From Owenweeksia sp048267305 (GTDB lineage: Bacteria; Bacteroidota; Bacteroidia; Flavobacteriales; Schleiferiaceae): a stretch of DNA of 64,000 nucleotides. The notes under the pieces were generated by a model. It ran no database searches. It was not told the DNA's origin and saw only the letters and a program-made list of their open reading frames with translations. Within the stretch, counting starts at the first letter, position 1. Every line of letters starts with the position of its first letter. Made by a program: the position numbers and the translations under genes. Shown here in pieces: positions 1-8,563 of this stretch. Location of the stretch: the NCBI GenBank assembly GCA_048267305.1, contig JBLWXT010000012.1, positions 65,284-129,283 of the forward strand. The letters are read 5' to 3'.

Positions 1-417
1 TTGGAAGGCCCTAACATAAGAAAGCTTTTTTAACTCAATATTAAGGTTGGCCTCAATTTCACTCAGGCCTACTTCATCAAACCACAAAAAGTAGTCAAAA
101 GTTTTAAGGTCATTAACCAACGGAACTGATTTCCCTGAATGAAAAAGGTTGTCAGACGCGGGTTCAGCCGCAGTATTACCTCGGTTTGAAGTAAGGCTCC
201 AAAACACCTTCATTATCGGGTGTTCAAATGTGAATTCACTAAAGTAATAAACAGAACCTTTCCATTTCAACTCCCGATCCTGTTTGCTTCTCAGAAGTTT
301 TAGATTTAGATCGGTGTTTAAGAGAAAGCTTAGGCGATGATCAGGGAGTTCGCTAACGATACCGAATACCGTGGCGTCTTTTAAATAAAAGTCATCATCC
401 AGCCGAATCTTGACCAT
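1..417 (-). CDS. IPExxxVDY family protein, N-terminal 139 residues
   Basis: Small protein of unknown function, cut by the window edge. The frame opens with ATG at 417 and stays open to base 1. Residues 110-120 contain FDYFLWFDE, which fits the hydrophobic VDYFL core that names this Bacteroidota family. I rely on both this motif and on context: in Flavobacteria the family sits directly after rnc in an acpP-fabF-rnc cluster, exactly as here. The start overlaps the end of rnc by 23 bp in another frame, so the two are probably co-translated. No signal peptide or membrane segment is visible. The conserved C-terminus lies outside the window, so the family call is good but not certain. Confidence 0.7.
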   Translation of the reverse strand, partial: MVKIRLDDDFYLKDATVFGIVSELPDHRLSFLLNTDLNLKLLRSKQDRELKWKGSVYYFSEFTFEHPIMKVFWSLTSNRGNTAAEPASDNLFHSGKSVPLVNDLKTFDYFLWFDEVGLSEIEANLNIELKKLSYVRAFQ

Positions 418-1144
418 TTAGTTGATCTCTTACAATTTGTTTATAGGCTATTCGTGAGGCTTCTTCTTCAGCCTTCTTTTTACTGCTGCCCTTACCAGTA
501 CTTACCGCTTCGTTATCCACCAGCAAGGTGATTTCGTACCTGCGCAAATGACTTTCGCCCCAACAGCCGGTGATTTCGAAGCTGATATTCTTTTTGCTTT
601 TTTGGCCCCATTCCAGCAATGCTCCCTTGTGGCTTGCTATTTTCGACTCCATGGCGTCAAGGTCCATTAAGGAAAGAATCATTCTTTCTACAATAAAACG
701 TTTTGTTTCATCATATCCCTGATCCAGGTACAGTGCACCGAGAAGGGCCTCCAAGGCATCACCGTATATGGATTTGGCGTGAGCCGTACGCGCTGTACGT
801 TTCACAACCAGCTTGTGCAAATTTAGTTGTAAGCCCAATTGGTTGAGATGTTTTCGGCTTACTATTTTACTGCGCATACTGGTTAAAAAGCCCTCTCCCC
901 GGTTTGGATAGCACTCGTAAAGAAAATCGGCCACAACAGCACCAAGTATGGCATCTCCCAAATACTCGAGCCGCTGGTTGTTTAGCCTTGTTCCCGTGCT
1001 TTCATGTGATGCAGAGCTATGCCTCAGGGCCAGTTTATAATACCCTTCATTTTTTGGAGTAATGCCCGTGAGCTCTTTAATCTCCAAAAAAAAGTTCCCA
1101 TCTTTAGTAAAATGGGAACTTAATTTTTTTAGCCAACGTAACAT
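395..1144 (-). CDS. rnc: Ribonuclease III
   Basis: Double-strand-specific endoribonuclease that processes rRNA precursors and structured mRNAs in the cytoplasm. The 249-residue protein has the RNase III signature NQRLEYLGD at about residues 56-64 with acidic metal ligands. The second acidic cluster, GDALEALLGALYLDQG, lies at about 128-143. A C-terminal double-stranded RNA-binding domain covers about 175-243 and ends in a KKKAEEEAS-type helix. ATG at 1144 is preferred over a TTG one codon upstream. The gene begins 3 bp after the fabF stop and overlaps the next gene, so it is part of one operon with acpP and fabF. Length is normal for the family. Confidence 0.97.
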   Translation of the reverse strand: MLRWLKKLSSHFTKDGNFFLEIKELTGITPKNEGYYKLALRHSSASHESTGTRLNNQRLEYLGDAILGAVVADFLYECYPNRGEGFLTSMRSKIVSRKHLNQLGLQLNLHKLVVKRTARTAHAKSIYGDALEALLGALYLDQGYDETKRFIVERMILSLMDLDAMESKIASHKGALLEWGQKSKKNISFEITGCWGESHLRRYEITLLVDNEAVSTGKGSSKKKAEEEASRIAYKQIVRDQLNGQDSAG

Positions 1145-1147
1145 CAA

Positions 1148-2401
1148 CTATACAAGCTTCCGCACTACAATGGATGCATTATGACCGCCAAATCCAAAAG
1201 TGTTGCTAATAGCAACGTTTACTTCTCTTTCTTGAGGTTTCCCAAAAGTGAGGTTCAGTTTTGAATCAATTGCCGGATCATCTGTAAAGTGATTGATAGT
1301 AGGAGGAACAATATTTTCCCTAACTGCCATTACGCATGCAAGTGTTTCCAGGGCTCCGGCTGCGCCAAGCAGGTGCCCGGTCATAGACTTAGTGGAGCTA
1401 ATGTTAAGATCATAGGCATCATCACCAAATATGGCTTTGATGGCCTTTAATTCTGCAACATCACCCAGAGGTGTGGAAGTACCGTGCACGTTGATGTAAT
1501 CAACGGCAGAAGAGTCAATTTGAGCATCCTTCAAGGCGCTTTCCATTACAGCTTTTGCACCAAGTCCTTCGGGGTGGGGTGCCGTAATGTGATGAGCGTC
1601 AGCCGACATCCCACCTCCAATTACTTCAGCATAAATGGTGGCACCTCTCTTTTTTGCATGTTCATACTCTTCAAGTATCAAACAGGCAGCTCCTTCACCA
1701 AGCACAAAGCCATCCCTATCCTTGTCAAAAGGTCGGCTGGCGGTTTGTGGGCTGTCGTTTCTGGTACTTAAGGCATGCATTGCATTAAAGCCTCCAATTC
1801 CAGATTTGCTAATAGCCGCTTCACTTCCACCCGATACACACGCGTCCATCATACCCAATCGGATATAATTGTAGGCATCAATAAGCGAGTTTGTTGAAGA
1901 AGCACAAGCAGACACAGTAGTGAAGTTTGGACCACGGAGGTTATATTTCATAGAAATTTGTCCTCCAGCGATATCCGCAATCATTTTAGGAATAAAAAAA
2001 GGATTGAAGCGTGGTGTGCCGTCACCGGAAGCGAAATTCAGGGTTTCTTCCTGAAAAGTTGAAATGCCTCCAATTCCAGAACCCCAGATTACTCCAGCCC
2101 TGTCAGGATTAAAAGAACTTGACTCGACCAACCCACTATCAGCCATGGCTTCATCGGCTACGACTAAGGCAAATTGAGAGTAACGATCCAGTTTCCTGGC
2201 TTCCTTTCTGTCAAAGTGCGCGGTGGGATCAAAATCTTTTACCTCGCAGGCAAATTGGGTTTTAAACTTGGAGGGATCAAAAAGAGTAATGGGCGCAGCC
2301 CCACTCTTCCCCGCCTTTAGGGCATCACAAGTATCCTTGTAAGTGTTCCCTATGGGGGTAAGTGCTCCAACTCCAGTTATTACAACCCGCTTTAACTCCA
2401 T
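1148..2401 (-). CDS. fabF: 3-oxoacyl-ACP synthase II (KAS II)
   Basis: Condensing enzyme of type II fatty acid synthesis. It extends acyl-ACP with malonyl-ACP. The 417-residue protein has the full thiolase fold of the family. The catalytic Cys is at 166 in TVSACASST, the first His is in NVHGTSTPLGD near residue 305, and the second His is in MTGHLLGAAGA near residue 342. The glycine-rich C-terminal motif SNTFGFGGHNAS is intact. It lies 15 bp downstream of acpP, its acyl carrier substrate, and upstream of rnc in the same operon. Nothing in it looks unusual. Confidence 0.97.
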   Translation of the reverse strand: MELKRVVITGVGALTPIGNTYKDTCDALKAGKSGAAPITLFDPSKFKTQFACEVKDFDPTAHFDRKEARKLDRYSQFALVVADEAMADSGLVESSSFNPDRAGVIWGSGIGGISTFQEETLNFASGDGTPRFNPFFIPKMIADIAGGQISMKYNLRGPNFTTVSACASSTNSLIDAYNYIRLGMMDACVSGGSEAAISKSGIGGFNAMHALSTRNDSPQTASRPFDKDRDGFVLGEGAACLILEEYEHAKKRGATIYAEVIGGGMSADAHHITAPHPEGLGAKAVMESALKDAQIDSSAVDYINVHGTSTPLGDVAELKAIKAIFGDDAYDLNISSTKSMTGHLLGAAGALETLACVMAVRENIVPPTINHFTDDPAIDSKLNLTFGKPQEREVNVAISNTFGFGGHNASIVVRKLV

Positions 2402-2416
2402 GGTTTTTTGCTAGAA

Positions 2417-2653
2417 TTACTTCTTTGCTTCCTCGATGTATGATACTGCCTGCCCTACTGTAGCAATGTTTTCTGCCTGATCGTCTGGAATTTGAATGTC
2501 AAATTCTTTTTCGAATTCCATGATTAATTCCACAGTGTCGAGTGAATCGGCACCTAAGTCGTTTGTGAAGCTTGCCTCGTTGGTTACTTCATTTTCATCT
2601 ACACCCAGCTTATCTACAATGATTGCTTTTACTTTTGAAGCGATTTCTGACAT
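2417..2653 (-). CDS. acpP: Acyl carrier protein
   Basis: Carrier of growing acyl chains in fatty acid synthesis, and also of acyl donors for lipid A. The 78-residue acidic protein carries the phosphopantetheine site Ser37 in GADSLDTVEL. Four helices and a net negative charge are evident from the sequence. It is the first gene of the acpP-fabF-rnc operon, and a promoter-like element lies about 30 bp upstream. Length and motif match the housekeeping ACP rather than a specialised carrier. Confidence 0.97.
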   Translation of the reverse strand: MSEIASKVKAIIVDKLGVDENEVTNEASFTNDLGADSLDTVELIMEFEKEFDIQIPDDQAENIATVGQAVSYIEEAKK

Positions 2654-2682
2654 GGTCGATTTGTTTTGTAATTATTAGTGTG

Positions 2683-2711
2683 CAAAGAAAGTAAATTTAT
2701 CAAAAAACAAA
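2683..2711 (-). promoter_or_regulatory. Probable promoter of the acpP operon
   Basis: On the minus strand TTTG (2708-2711) is followed after 17 bp by TTTCTTTG (2683-2690). The second element is a one-mismatch fit to the Bacteroidota -7 consensus TAnnTTTG, and the spacing is acceptable. It would give a leader of roughly 25-30 nt before the acpP start at 2653. Motif-based inference only. Confidence 0.4.
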
Positions 2712-2742
2712 CAATAGCTTACTTTAGCCGCCATAGATTAGT

Positions 2743-2759
2743 AGCTTAGTATCTAAGCT
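2743..2759. promoter_or_regulatory. Inverted repeat upstream of purN
   Basis: AGCTTAG, a TAT spacer and CTAAGCT form a perfect 7-bp inverted repeat 24 bp before the purN start. It could be an operator or a small leader hairpin. No known regulator recognises it as far as I can tell. Confidence 0.3.
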
Positions 2760-2782
2760 TTAGAGAACAAGAAAAAAAATTC

Positions 2783-3352
2783 ATGAAAAAGATTGCTGTG
2801 TTTGCCTCCGGCAATGGCACTAATACAGAAAACATAGTCAACTATTTTGAGGATAGTGACCTTGCCAGAGTGTCAATTGTTTTTTGCAACCGTAAAAATG
2901 CGGGGGTAATAGACCGCGCAAAACTCTTAGGTGTAAGGTGTATAGTTTTCTCTCCGTCAGATCAGGGATACGAAACCGTCCTAAGTAAACTGCAAAGTTT
3001 AAAAATCGACATTATTGTCCTGGCTGGCTTTACCTCCAAGATTCCATCGTCTATTCTTGATTCCTATCCCCAAAGGGTGGTGAATATACATCCGGCATTG
3101 CTTCCAGACTATGGTGGCGAGGGAATGTATGGAATGAATGTACACAGGGCTGTGGTGGAAAATGAAGAAGAGGAAACCGGAATCACCATTCATTATGTAA
3201 ATGATGAATATGATGAAGGGGAAATTATTTTTCAGGAAACTGTTGAAGTGGATTATGAAGACACTCCCGAGGATGTTCAGTATAAAGTGCAACAGCTGGA
3301 GTATCATCATTACCCTGAGGTTATCGAATACCTGATAAAGGACCTGGATTGA
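2783..3352 (+). CDS. purN: Phosphoribosylglycinamide formyltransferase
   Basis: Transfers a formyl group from 10-formyl-tetrahydrofolate to GAR in de novo purine synthesis. The 189-residue protein starts with MKKIAVFASGNGTN, the GAR phosphate-binding loop. It has the folate site motif VNIHPALLPDYGG near residues 101-113 and the active-site His and Asp in ITIHYVNDEYDEG near 135-147. Length matches the family. The stop overlaps the TTG start of rnhA (TTGA), so the two genes are translationally coupled. The gene is divergent from the acpP operon. Confidence 0.95.
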   Translation: MKKIAVFASGNGTNTENIVNYFEDSDLARVSIVFCNRKNAGVIDRAKLLGVRCIVFSPSDQGYETVLSKLQSLKIDIIVLAGFTSKIPSSILDSYPQRVVNIHPALLPDYGGEGMYGMNVHRAVVENEEEETGITIHYVNDEYDEGEIIFQETVEVDYEDTPEDVQYKVQQLEYHHYPEVIEYLIKDLD

Positions 3353-3822
3353 TCGTAAACATTTATACAGATGGCGCGGCTAGTGGAAACCCTGGCCCGG
3401 GCGGGTATGGTGTGGTTATGGAAACCAGAGGCCTGAGAAAGGAGTTTAGTGGTGGCTTTAGGCGCACCACTAATAACCGCATGGAACTACTCGCTACAAT
3501 AGTAGGTTTGAAAGCCTTAAAGCGGGTGGGCCTGGAGGTTCATATCTACTCTGATAGTAAATATGTTGTGGACTCTGTAAATAAGGGCTGGGTGTTTAAT
3601 TGGGTGAAGAAGGGCTTCAAAGACAAGAAAAACCCTGATTTGTGGAGGGAGTTTTTGGAAGTATATCAAATTCATAAACCCAGGCTGCATTGGATAAAAG
3701 GGCACAATAATCATCCACAAAATGAAAGATGTGATGCCCTGGCCGTAGCTGCATATAAGGCCGGAGATCTGAAAGTGGATAAAGGCTTTGAAGATTCGGA
3801 AAAAAAATCCGGAATGTTTTAA
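3349..3822 (+). CDS. rnhA: Ribonuclease HI
   Basis: Degrades the RNA strand of RNA-DNA hybrids. The 157-residue protein has the four acidic active-site residues in order: D8 in IYTDGAASGNPGPGG, E46 in NRMELLATI, D70 in YSDSKYV and D129 in NERCDALA. A basic handle-like segment, WVKKGFKDKKNPDLW, lies between the third and fourth. The start is TTG at 3349, inside the purN stop (TTGA). No ATG gives the full first beta-strand, so the TTG is well supported. It converges on the M23 peptidase gene and the two coding ends overlap by 4 bp. Confidence 0.94.
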   Translation: MIVNIYTDGAASGNPGPGGYGVVMETRGLRKEFSGGFRRTTNNRMELLATIVGLKALKRVGLEVHIYSDSKYVVDSVNKGWVFNWVKKGFKDKKNPDLWREFLEVYQIHKPRLHWIKGHNNHPQNERCDALAVAAYKAGDLKVDKGFEDSEKKSGMF

Positions 3823-4688
3823 AAGGAGATATAACTCTCAGGATCTACCGGGTTGGTGTCGTACCATAATTCAAAATGCAAGTGAGGGCCAGTGGTAAAT
3901 TCACCGGAATTACCAATAATAGCAATGGGTTCACCGGCTCGTACCACTTCTCCCTGTTCCTTCAGGAGTGATGAGTTGTGCTTATAGGCAGATATAAATT
4001 CTCCCTGATGCTGTATTATCAGCACATTTCCGGTTTCAGAGGTCCATTCAGAAAAAATAACAATACCGTCCTGAACGGCCTTTATCACTTCATCCTTTTT
4101 GGCTACAATATCCACTCCCAGGTGATTTTCCCGGGGGTTAAATCCATTTATTACCAAGCCTTTTACCGGGTTGAAAAACGAAAGTCCTGCCCGGCTTAGC
4201 TCCGTTTCCACCGCAGGGTTAATGTTAAATTGCTCCTCTTCCTCCACCATGGCCCTAAGTGCAGAGTCTTCTTCAGAAAGGGGCCTTTTTAGCTCCACCT
4301 CCACCACGCTGTCGGTCATGGAAGTATCCGAAAAATTAATCGGAGCCTTACCTTCAATAATGTTCTTAATATTCAGGAGGTATCTTTTGTTGTAGGCCAA
4401 TTGCCTTTCCAGGGAGTCGGTTGTAATGGTAAGGTCCAGTGCCCGTCTTCGCAAATCGGTGCTGGAGTATCCCGGAATATATTCCCTAATCGGAGTAAGA
4501 GCGATAAGTAAAGTAGTGGATGTAATAAGAAATACAATAAGAAAGCCCACCAAAAAGAAAACATTAAGCCTGCTAAGCTTTAGCGAAAGCTTTTCTTCAA
4601 AGGTGTCGTCATTAAGAATTACCAGGCGGTACTTGTTCCGCAGCTTTTGAACTATCTTTTTCTGATTGGGTGATTTTTCCTTTGCCAT
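3819..4688 (-). CDS. M23 family peptidoglycan endopeptidase, membrane anchored
   Basis: Likely cleaves peptide cross-links in the cell wall from the periplasmic side. A basic N-terminus is followed by NKYRLVILNDDTFEEKLS and a membrane helix at about residues 35-57. After a periplasmic linker, the LytM domain covers about 185-285 with the Zn motifs NHLGVDIVA (HxxxD) and HLHFELWYD (HxH). I chose ATG at 4688 (MAKEKSPNQ). A longer frame to 4808 exists, but this start gives the conserved Bacteroidota N-terminus of about 289 residues. It is divergent from porW/sprE, and M23 proteins commonly neighbour that gene in Flavobacteria. Confidence 0.9.
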   Translation of the reverse strand: MAKEKSPNQKKIVQKLRNKYRLVILNDDTFEEKLSLKLSRLNVFFLVGFLIVFLITSTTLLIALTPIREYIPGYSSTDLRRRALDLTITTDSLERQLAYNKRYLLNIKNIIEGKAPINFSDTSMTDSVVEVELKRPLSEEDSALRAMVEEEEQFNINPAVETELSRAGLSFFNPVKGLVINGFNPRENHLGVDIVAKKDEVIKAVQDGIVIFSEWTSETGNVLIIQHQGEFISAYKHNSSLLKEQGEVVRAGEPIAIIGNSGEFTTGPHLHFELWYDTNPVDPESYISF

Positions 4689-4796
4689 GAGGGGGCAAAT
4701 ATCGGAATCTGAAACAATTGTTTCCTTGCGGGGAAAATTAAAATATTTTTGCTGTTTTACAGTTACACCCATTGAATTCAATAAAAGGCGGATCCT

Positions 4797-7439
4797 CTGA
4801 AAACTCATAGAATAATATTACTTGCCACGGCTTTAGTTGTGATTGCAGCCTGCAAGCGCACTAAGGACACCTTTACGAGTCGTACATTTCACAATACGGT
4901 ATCTCGGTTTAACCCCTTGTTTAACGGAGAGCAGGCTTTGCTAAAGGGCGAAAAAAGTCTTTCTCTTTTGCATGAAGATGATTTTTCAAAGATCCTTCCG
5001 GTGTTTCGCACAGGAACCAAGGCTCAGGCCAGCAACGTAAAGCCTGATATGGATAAGGCTGTTGAAAAAGGTACCAAGGTGATTACCGATCATTCTATGA
5101 TGATAAGGAATGTGCAGAAAAACAAATGGGTGGATGACAGCTATTTGCTTATTGGTAAGGCCCGTTTTTATAGAAGAGAATATTTGGAGGCCCTCGAAAC
5201 CTTTAACTACATAATTCAGGAGTTTCCTAAATCGGATATTTATGAGGAAGCGCGGCTTTGGGCCGCCCGTACCGAAACAGCATTGGGCAACTATATCACC
5301 GCCAAGGATAAGTTTGAGCAGATATACAGGAGTGAAAAACTTCCCGGTAAAATGAAGGGGGATGCCTTTGCGGCCTATGCCCAGTTGGAAATTGATCAAA
5401 AGAGATATACCCCCGCCTATCAGTTGCTTGAGCAGGCAGCAAATAAAACCCGCGATAAGGAAAAGGAAGTACGCTGGCTTTTTATAATGGGGCAGCTACA
5501 GGCCAAAACAGGTAATGATCAGGAAGCCAGTGAAACCTTTAGAAAGGTAATTAAGAAAGGCCCTCCTTATGAATTGCTTTTTCAGGCTCAGCTAAATCGC
5601 GCTCGTACCTATGATGTGATTTTAAATGATCCGGCCGTGGTTTTTAAAGACCTGCACAAAATGCTGAAGGATGATAAAAACTACGATAATCGCGACCAGA
5701 TTTATTATGTGATGGCCGAGGTTTCGGAAAAACTGGAGGATGAGGGGAAAGTTGAGGAATACCTGAAAAAGTCTATTCGTACCAGCACTACAAATGTCAA
5801 CCAAAAGGCATTGAGCTACTTAAAGCTTGGAGAGATAAATTTTGATAATAAGATGTACCCCACAGCGGCAGCTTATTACGACAGTACTTCTACAAATCTG
5901 CAAAGCACTCACCTCAGGTACAAGGAAATCCAGAAGAAAAAGGAAAGCCTGGCTGAATTGGTTCAAAACCTGAATACCATCACATTACAGGATAGCTTAC
6001 AACTTCTGGCTAGCTACAGCGAAAAGAAAAGGTTTGAAAAGATTGATAACCTCATTGCTCAGAAGAAAGCTCAGGAGCAGAAAGAGAGAGAAAAAGAACA
6101 AAACCCTTTTAATCAGATGCCGGGTGCTGGCGAAACTTTTGCCGAAAACAGTCAGGCAAGCATTCAAGGTGGAACATGGTATTTTTATAATCAAAGACTA
6201 CGCGCTGCAGGTATAAGCGAGTTTACCACTAAATATGGAAACAGAAAGCTTGAAGATAACTGGCGGAGAAGTGATAAAGCTCTTACCGGTGACTTTGGAG
6301 ATGGTAATACGAATACGGCAGATAGCGAATCAGGGGAGCAGGAAGGAGAAAATACTGCCAGCAAATCTCAGAGTGAGGAACGTGAGGAATACCTAAAGGA
6401 TATACCCCTTACCGAAGAGGCCATGCAGGCAAGCCACGGTAAAATTGTAAATGCTTACCTGAGGGTTGGCGCCATATATAAGGATGACTTTAACGACTAT
6501 CCTTCTTCTGAAGACAATCTGAAGGCCTTGCTTAAGAGGTATCCCGATCTGGATTTGAAACCTCGTGTTTGGTATATGCTCTATCGGGTAAATCTATTGG
6601 CAAATGACGCTAAAGATGCCGAGTACTACAAGAATCTTATAAAAACCAACTACCCCGAGTCGGAGTACGCTGCATTGGTAGATGGGTTACAACCCAAAGA
6701 TGAACAGGATGCCAATAGGAGTTTGGCTTATTACAAAAAAACCTATCACACCTACGAAAAGGCTGCATATAGAAAATCATTAACGATGGCCGATTCGGGC
6801 TTGGTGGCTTTTGGGAGTACAGATCAGGGCTCGCGATTTATGATGGTAAAGGCCTTTTCACAAGGTAAGCTTGGGCAATCATCAAAAATGAGCGAAACCT
6901 TAAATGCAGTTGTGGTAAAATATCCGGGAACGGAACAAGCTGCAAAGGCGCAGGACATCTTAAATCAGATGGCGGCTCCGCCAGTTGCTGAGAATAAAGC
7001 CAGTGCAAAAGGCGATGGGGCAAAGGATAAAGGCAATGATGCAGAACCGTCAAAGCCTGTTTCAAAGTATGTTGCCAATGCCTCGGAAGAACACAAATAT
7101 CTTTTGGCATTGCCAAACATTAAGGGGTTGGTAAATAATGTTACCATTGAGCTTTCCGATTTCAATAAGAAGTTTTTCAAAAACATTCCATTAAATACCA
7201 AGGCTATTTACATTAGTGCAGAGAAGCAAATGATATTGGTGAGTGGGCTTCCAAATGAAAAAACAGCAATCCAGTATTTTGAGGTTTTGGATCAGCAAAA
7301 CACGCTTGATAAAAATCTTGCTGGTCAGAACTTTCAACATTTTGTAATTTCGAATTCCAATTTTTCGAAATTCTATCAGGATAAAGACTTTGAGGGATAC
7401 GAAAAGTACTTTTTGGAGAATTACAAAAAAACAGAATGA
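4797..7439 (+). CDS. porW: PorW/SprE family T9SS lipoprotein with TPR repeats
   Basis: Periplasmic lipoprotein needed for type IX secretion and, in gliding species, motility. About 880 residues, with many TPR-like helix pairs between roughly 70 and 380 and again between 540 and 720. A low-complexity acidic linker lies near 500. The N-terminus decides the start: the first GTG (4839) would leave only MIAAC and remove the signal peptide. CTG at 4797 gives MKTHRIILLATALVVIAAC, a textbook lipoprotein signal with lipobox IAAC. No ATG or TTG lies between the upstream stop (4782-4784) and 4839. The gene overlaps bactofilin by 4 bp (ATGA). Family call is from length, TPRs and the conserved neighbourhood. 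Confidence 0.85.
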   Translation: MKTHRIILLATALVVIAACKRTKDTFTSRTFHNTVSRFNPLFNGEQALLKGEKSLSLLHEDDFSKILPVFRTGTKAQASNVKPDMDKAVEKGTKVITDHSMMIRNVQKNKWVDDSYLLIGKARFYRREYLEALETFNYIIQEFPKSDIYEEARLWAARTETALGNYITAKDKFEQIYRSEKLPGKMKGDAFAAYAQLEIDQKRYTPAYQLLEQAANKTRDKEKEVRWLFIMGQLQAKTGNDQEASETFRKVIKKGPPYELLFQAQLNRARTYDVILNDPAVVFKDLHKMLKDDKNYDNRDQIYYVMAEVSEKLEDEGKVEEYLKKSIRTSTTNVNQKALSYLKLGEINFDNKMYPTAAAYYDSTSTNLQSTHLRYKEIQKKKESLAELVQNLNTITLQDSLQLLASYSEKKRFEKIDNLIAQKKAQEQKEREKEQNPFNQMPGAGETFAENSQASIQGGTWYFYNQRLRAAGISEFTTKYGNRKLEDNWRRSDKALTGDFGDGNTNTADSESGEQEGENTASKSQSEEREEYLKDIPLTEEAMQASHGKIVNAYLRVGAIYKDDFNDYPSSEDNLKALLKRYPDLDLKPRVWYMLYRVNLLANDAKDAEYYKNLIKTNYPESEYAALVDGLQPKDEQDANRSLAYYKKTYHTYEKAAYRKSLTMADSGLVAFGSTDQGSRFMMVKAFSQGKLGQSSKMSETLNAVVVKYPGTEQAAKAQDILNQMAAPPVAENKASAKGDGAKDKGNDAEPSKPVSKYVANASEEHKYLLALPNIKGLVNNVTIELSDFNKKFFKNIPLNTKAIYISAEKQMILVSGLPNEKTAIQYFEVLDQQNTLDKNLAGQNFQHFVISNSNFSKFYQDKDFEGYEKYFLENYKKTE

Positions 7440-7876
7440 TCAGTAGCATGATTAAAAAAAGCAAAGCAGCAGACGAATCCGGACAAGCAAGCAACCGAAT
7501 AATGGCGGGCACCACCATCGAAGGTGATGTAAACTCAAAGGGCGATATCCGTGTGGATGGATCTCTAAAGGGTAATATCACCATTACCGGGAAGCTTGTA
7601 GTTGGTGAGAAGGGCAGGGTAGAAGGAGAGATAAAGTGCTCTAACGCCAATGTGTCGGGAGACCTTAGAGGTAAGATAGAAGTGAGCGAGCTTTTGGCAC
7701 TTCAGGCTACTGCCCGTGTAAATGGAGAGGTGCTCACCAATAAACTCTCGGTAGAGCCCGGAGCAGAGTTTTCAGGTTCGTGTAGTATGGGTTCGGTAAT
7801 TCGAGAAATAAAAAATGAAGAAGGACAGCAGCCAACCCACGGAAAAAGCACCTCCGGAAAAGGAGCGACAGGTTAA
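7436..7876 (+). CDS. Bactofilin (polymer-forming cytoskeletal protein)
   Basis: Self-assembling beta-helix scaffold protein that places cell-wall or envelope machinery. The 146-residue protein has a disordered N-terminus and a bactofilin core at about residues 22-115. The core shows the repeating short strands IEGDVNSKGDIRVDGSLKGN and VEGEIKCSNANVSGDL. The C-terminal tail is charged and Gly-rich. The start overlaps the end of porW/sprE (ATGA). The tail overlaps the next gene by 62 bp in another frame, which is unusually long. It sits in a conserved cluster with PorW/SprE and AtpZ. Confidence 0.92.
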   Translation: MISSMIKKSKAADESGQASNRIMAGTTIEGDVNSKGDIRVDGSLKGNITITGKLVVGEKGRVEGEIKCSNANVSGDLRGKIEVSELLALQATARVNGEVLTNKLSVEPGAEFSGSCSMGSVIREIKNEEGQQPTHGKSTSGKGATG

Positions 7877-8063
7877 CGTTTATATTAAGTACAGTGCCAT
7901 GGCCTTTCAAATGGCCGGTATAATTGGCGGGGGAGTATGGTTGGGATACTGGCTGGATCAACGCTACAATACCAAAACCCCGTGGTTCACCATTGGCATT
8001 GGTCTCTTTTCCATTTTTGTTGCTCTCTATGTTTCCCTAAAGGATTTCTTTAAAAAAACATGA
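7815..8063 (+). CDS. atpZ: AtpZ/AtpI family protein
   Basis: Small membrane protein that accompanies F1Fo ATPase genes. Relatives are linked to c-ring assembly or Mg/Ca uptake. The 82-residue protein has a charged N-terminus and two membrane helices (about residues 27-47 and 55-75). The family motif GGGVWLGYWLDQR closes the first helix. The start is inside the bactofilin gene, 62 bp before its stop. The end overlaps the next start by 4 bp (ATGA), so the genes are tightly coupled. Confidence 0.88.
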   Translation: MKKDSSQPTEKAPPEKERQVNVYIKYSAMAFQMAGIIGGGVWLGYWLDQRYNTKTPWFTIGIGLFSIFVALYVSLKDFFKKT

Positions 8064-8497
8064 GTATTTCTAAAAACCTTCCGGGCTTCGCTATCCGGCT
8101 GATTGTGCTTAGCGGTATTTTGGCAGGGCTAAGCTTTCTTGTTTTAAAATCCACTCCACATCATCTGGCCTTGGCCGAATTAGTAGAAATTTACACCTAT
8201 CTGATTGTACTTACCTTGCTGAGTTTTTCCCTTGTAATGCAGGCCGGTAGTAAAAAATATGATCGCGCAGGTTTTGTGTTTTTGGGCCTGGCCCTTGTAA
8301 AACTCATGCTGTCCTTTGCTTTTTTATGGCCTGAAATTTCTTCCGGAGGCGAGAGTGCCAAACCCTATCTCTTCCACTTTTTTACCCTCTATTTTTTGTA
8401 CTTGGGCTTTGAAGCATGGCAGGTGGTAAAAGTTATCCAAAAGGCCGACCCAAATATTGGTGTTACTCAGTATAAAGATTTAGACGAAGACGGGTAA
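8060..8497 (+). CDS. Four-helix membrane protein preceding atpB (DUF6168-like)
   Basis: Conserved membrane protein of unknown function, always close to atpB in Flavobacteria. The 145 residues contain four predicted membrane helices at about 8-28, 40-60, 70-90 and 105-125, and an acidic C-terminus ending DLDEDG. Its position between atpZ and atpB is where AtpI stands in other phyla, so a role in ATP synthase assembly is a reasonable inference. The sequence itself shows no catalytic motif. The start overlaps the atpZ stop. Confidence 0.7.
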   Translation: MSISKNLPGFAIRLIVLSGILAGLSFLVLKSTPHHLALAELVEIYTYLIVLTLLSFSLVMQAGSKKYDRAGFVFLGLALVKLMLSFAFLWPEISSGGESAKPYLFHFFTLYFLYLGFEAWQVVKVIQKADPNIGVTQYKDLDEDG

Positions 8498-8525
8498 TTG
8501 TTTAAAGTTTTTATCTCTACATTTG
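8498..8525 (+). promoter_or_regulatory. Promoter in front of atpB
   Basis: TTG at 8498-8500 is followed after 17 bp by TACATTTG at 8518-8525, a perfect TAnnTTTG. The leader to the atpB ATG at 8564 would be about 30 nt. This would let atpB-atpG be transcribed independently of the upstream bactofilin-atpZ genes. Confidence 0.6.
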
Positions 8526-8563
8526 CAGCGATTTTGAAAAACGCCTAGCTGATATTTAAAGTA

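Noticed and set aside
4689..4808. Longer start for the M23 peptidase
   Set aside because: The 40 extra residues are not membrane- or signal-like, and ATG 4688 gives the typical family start.
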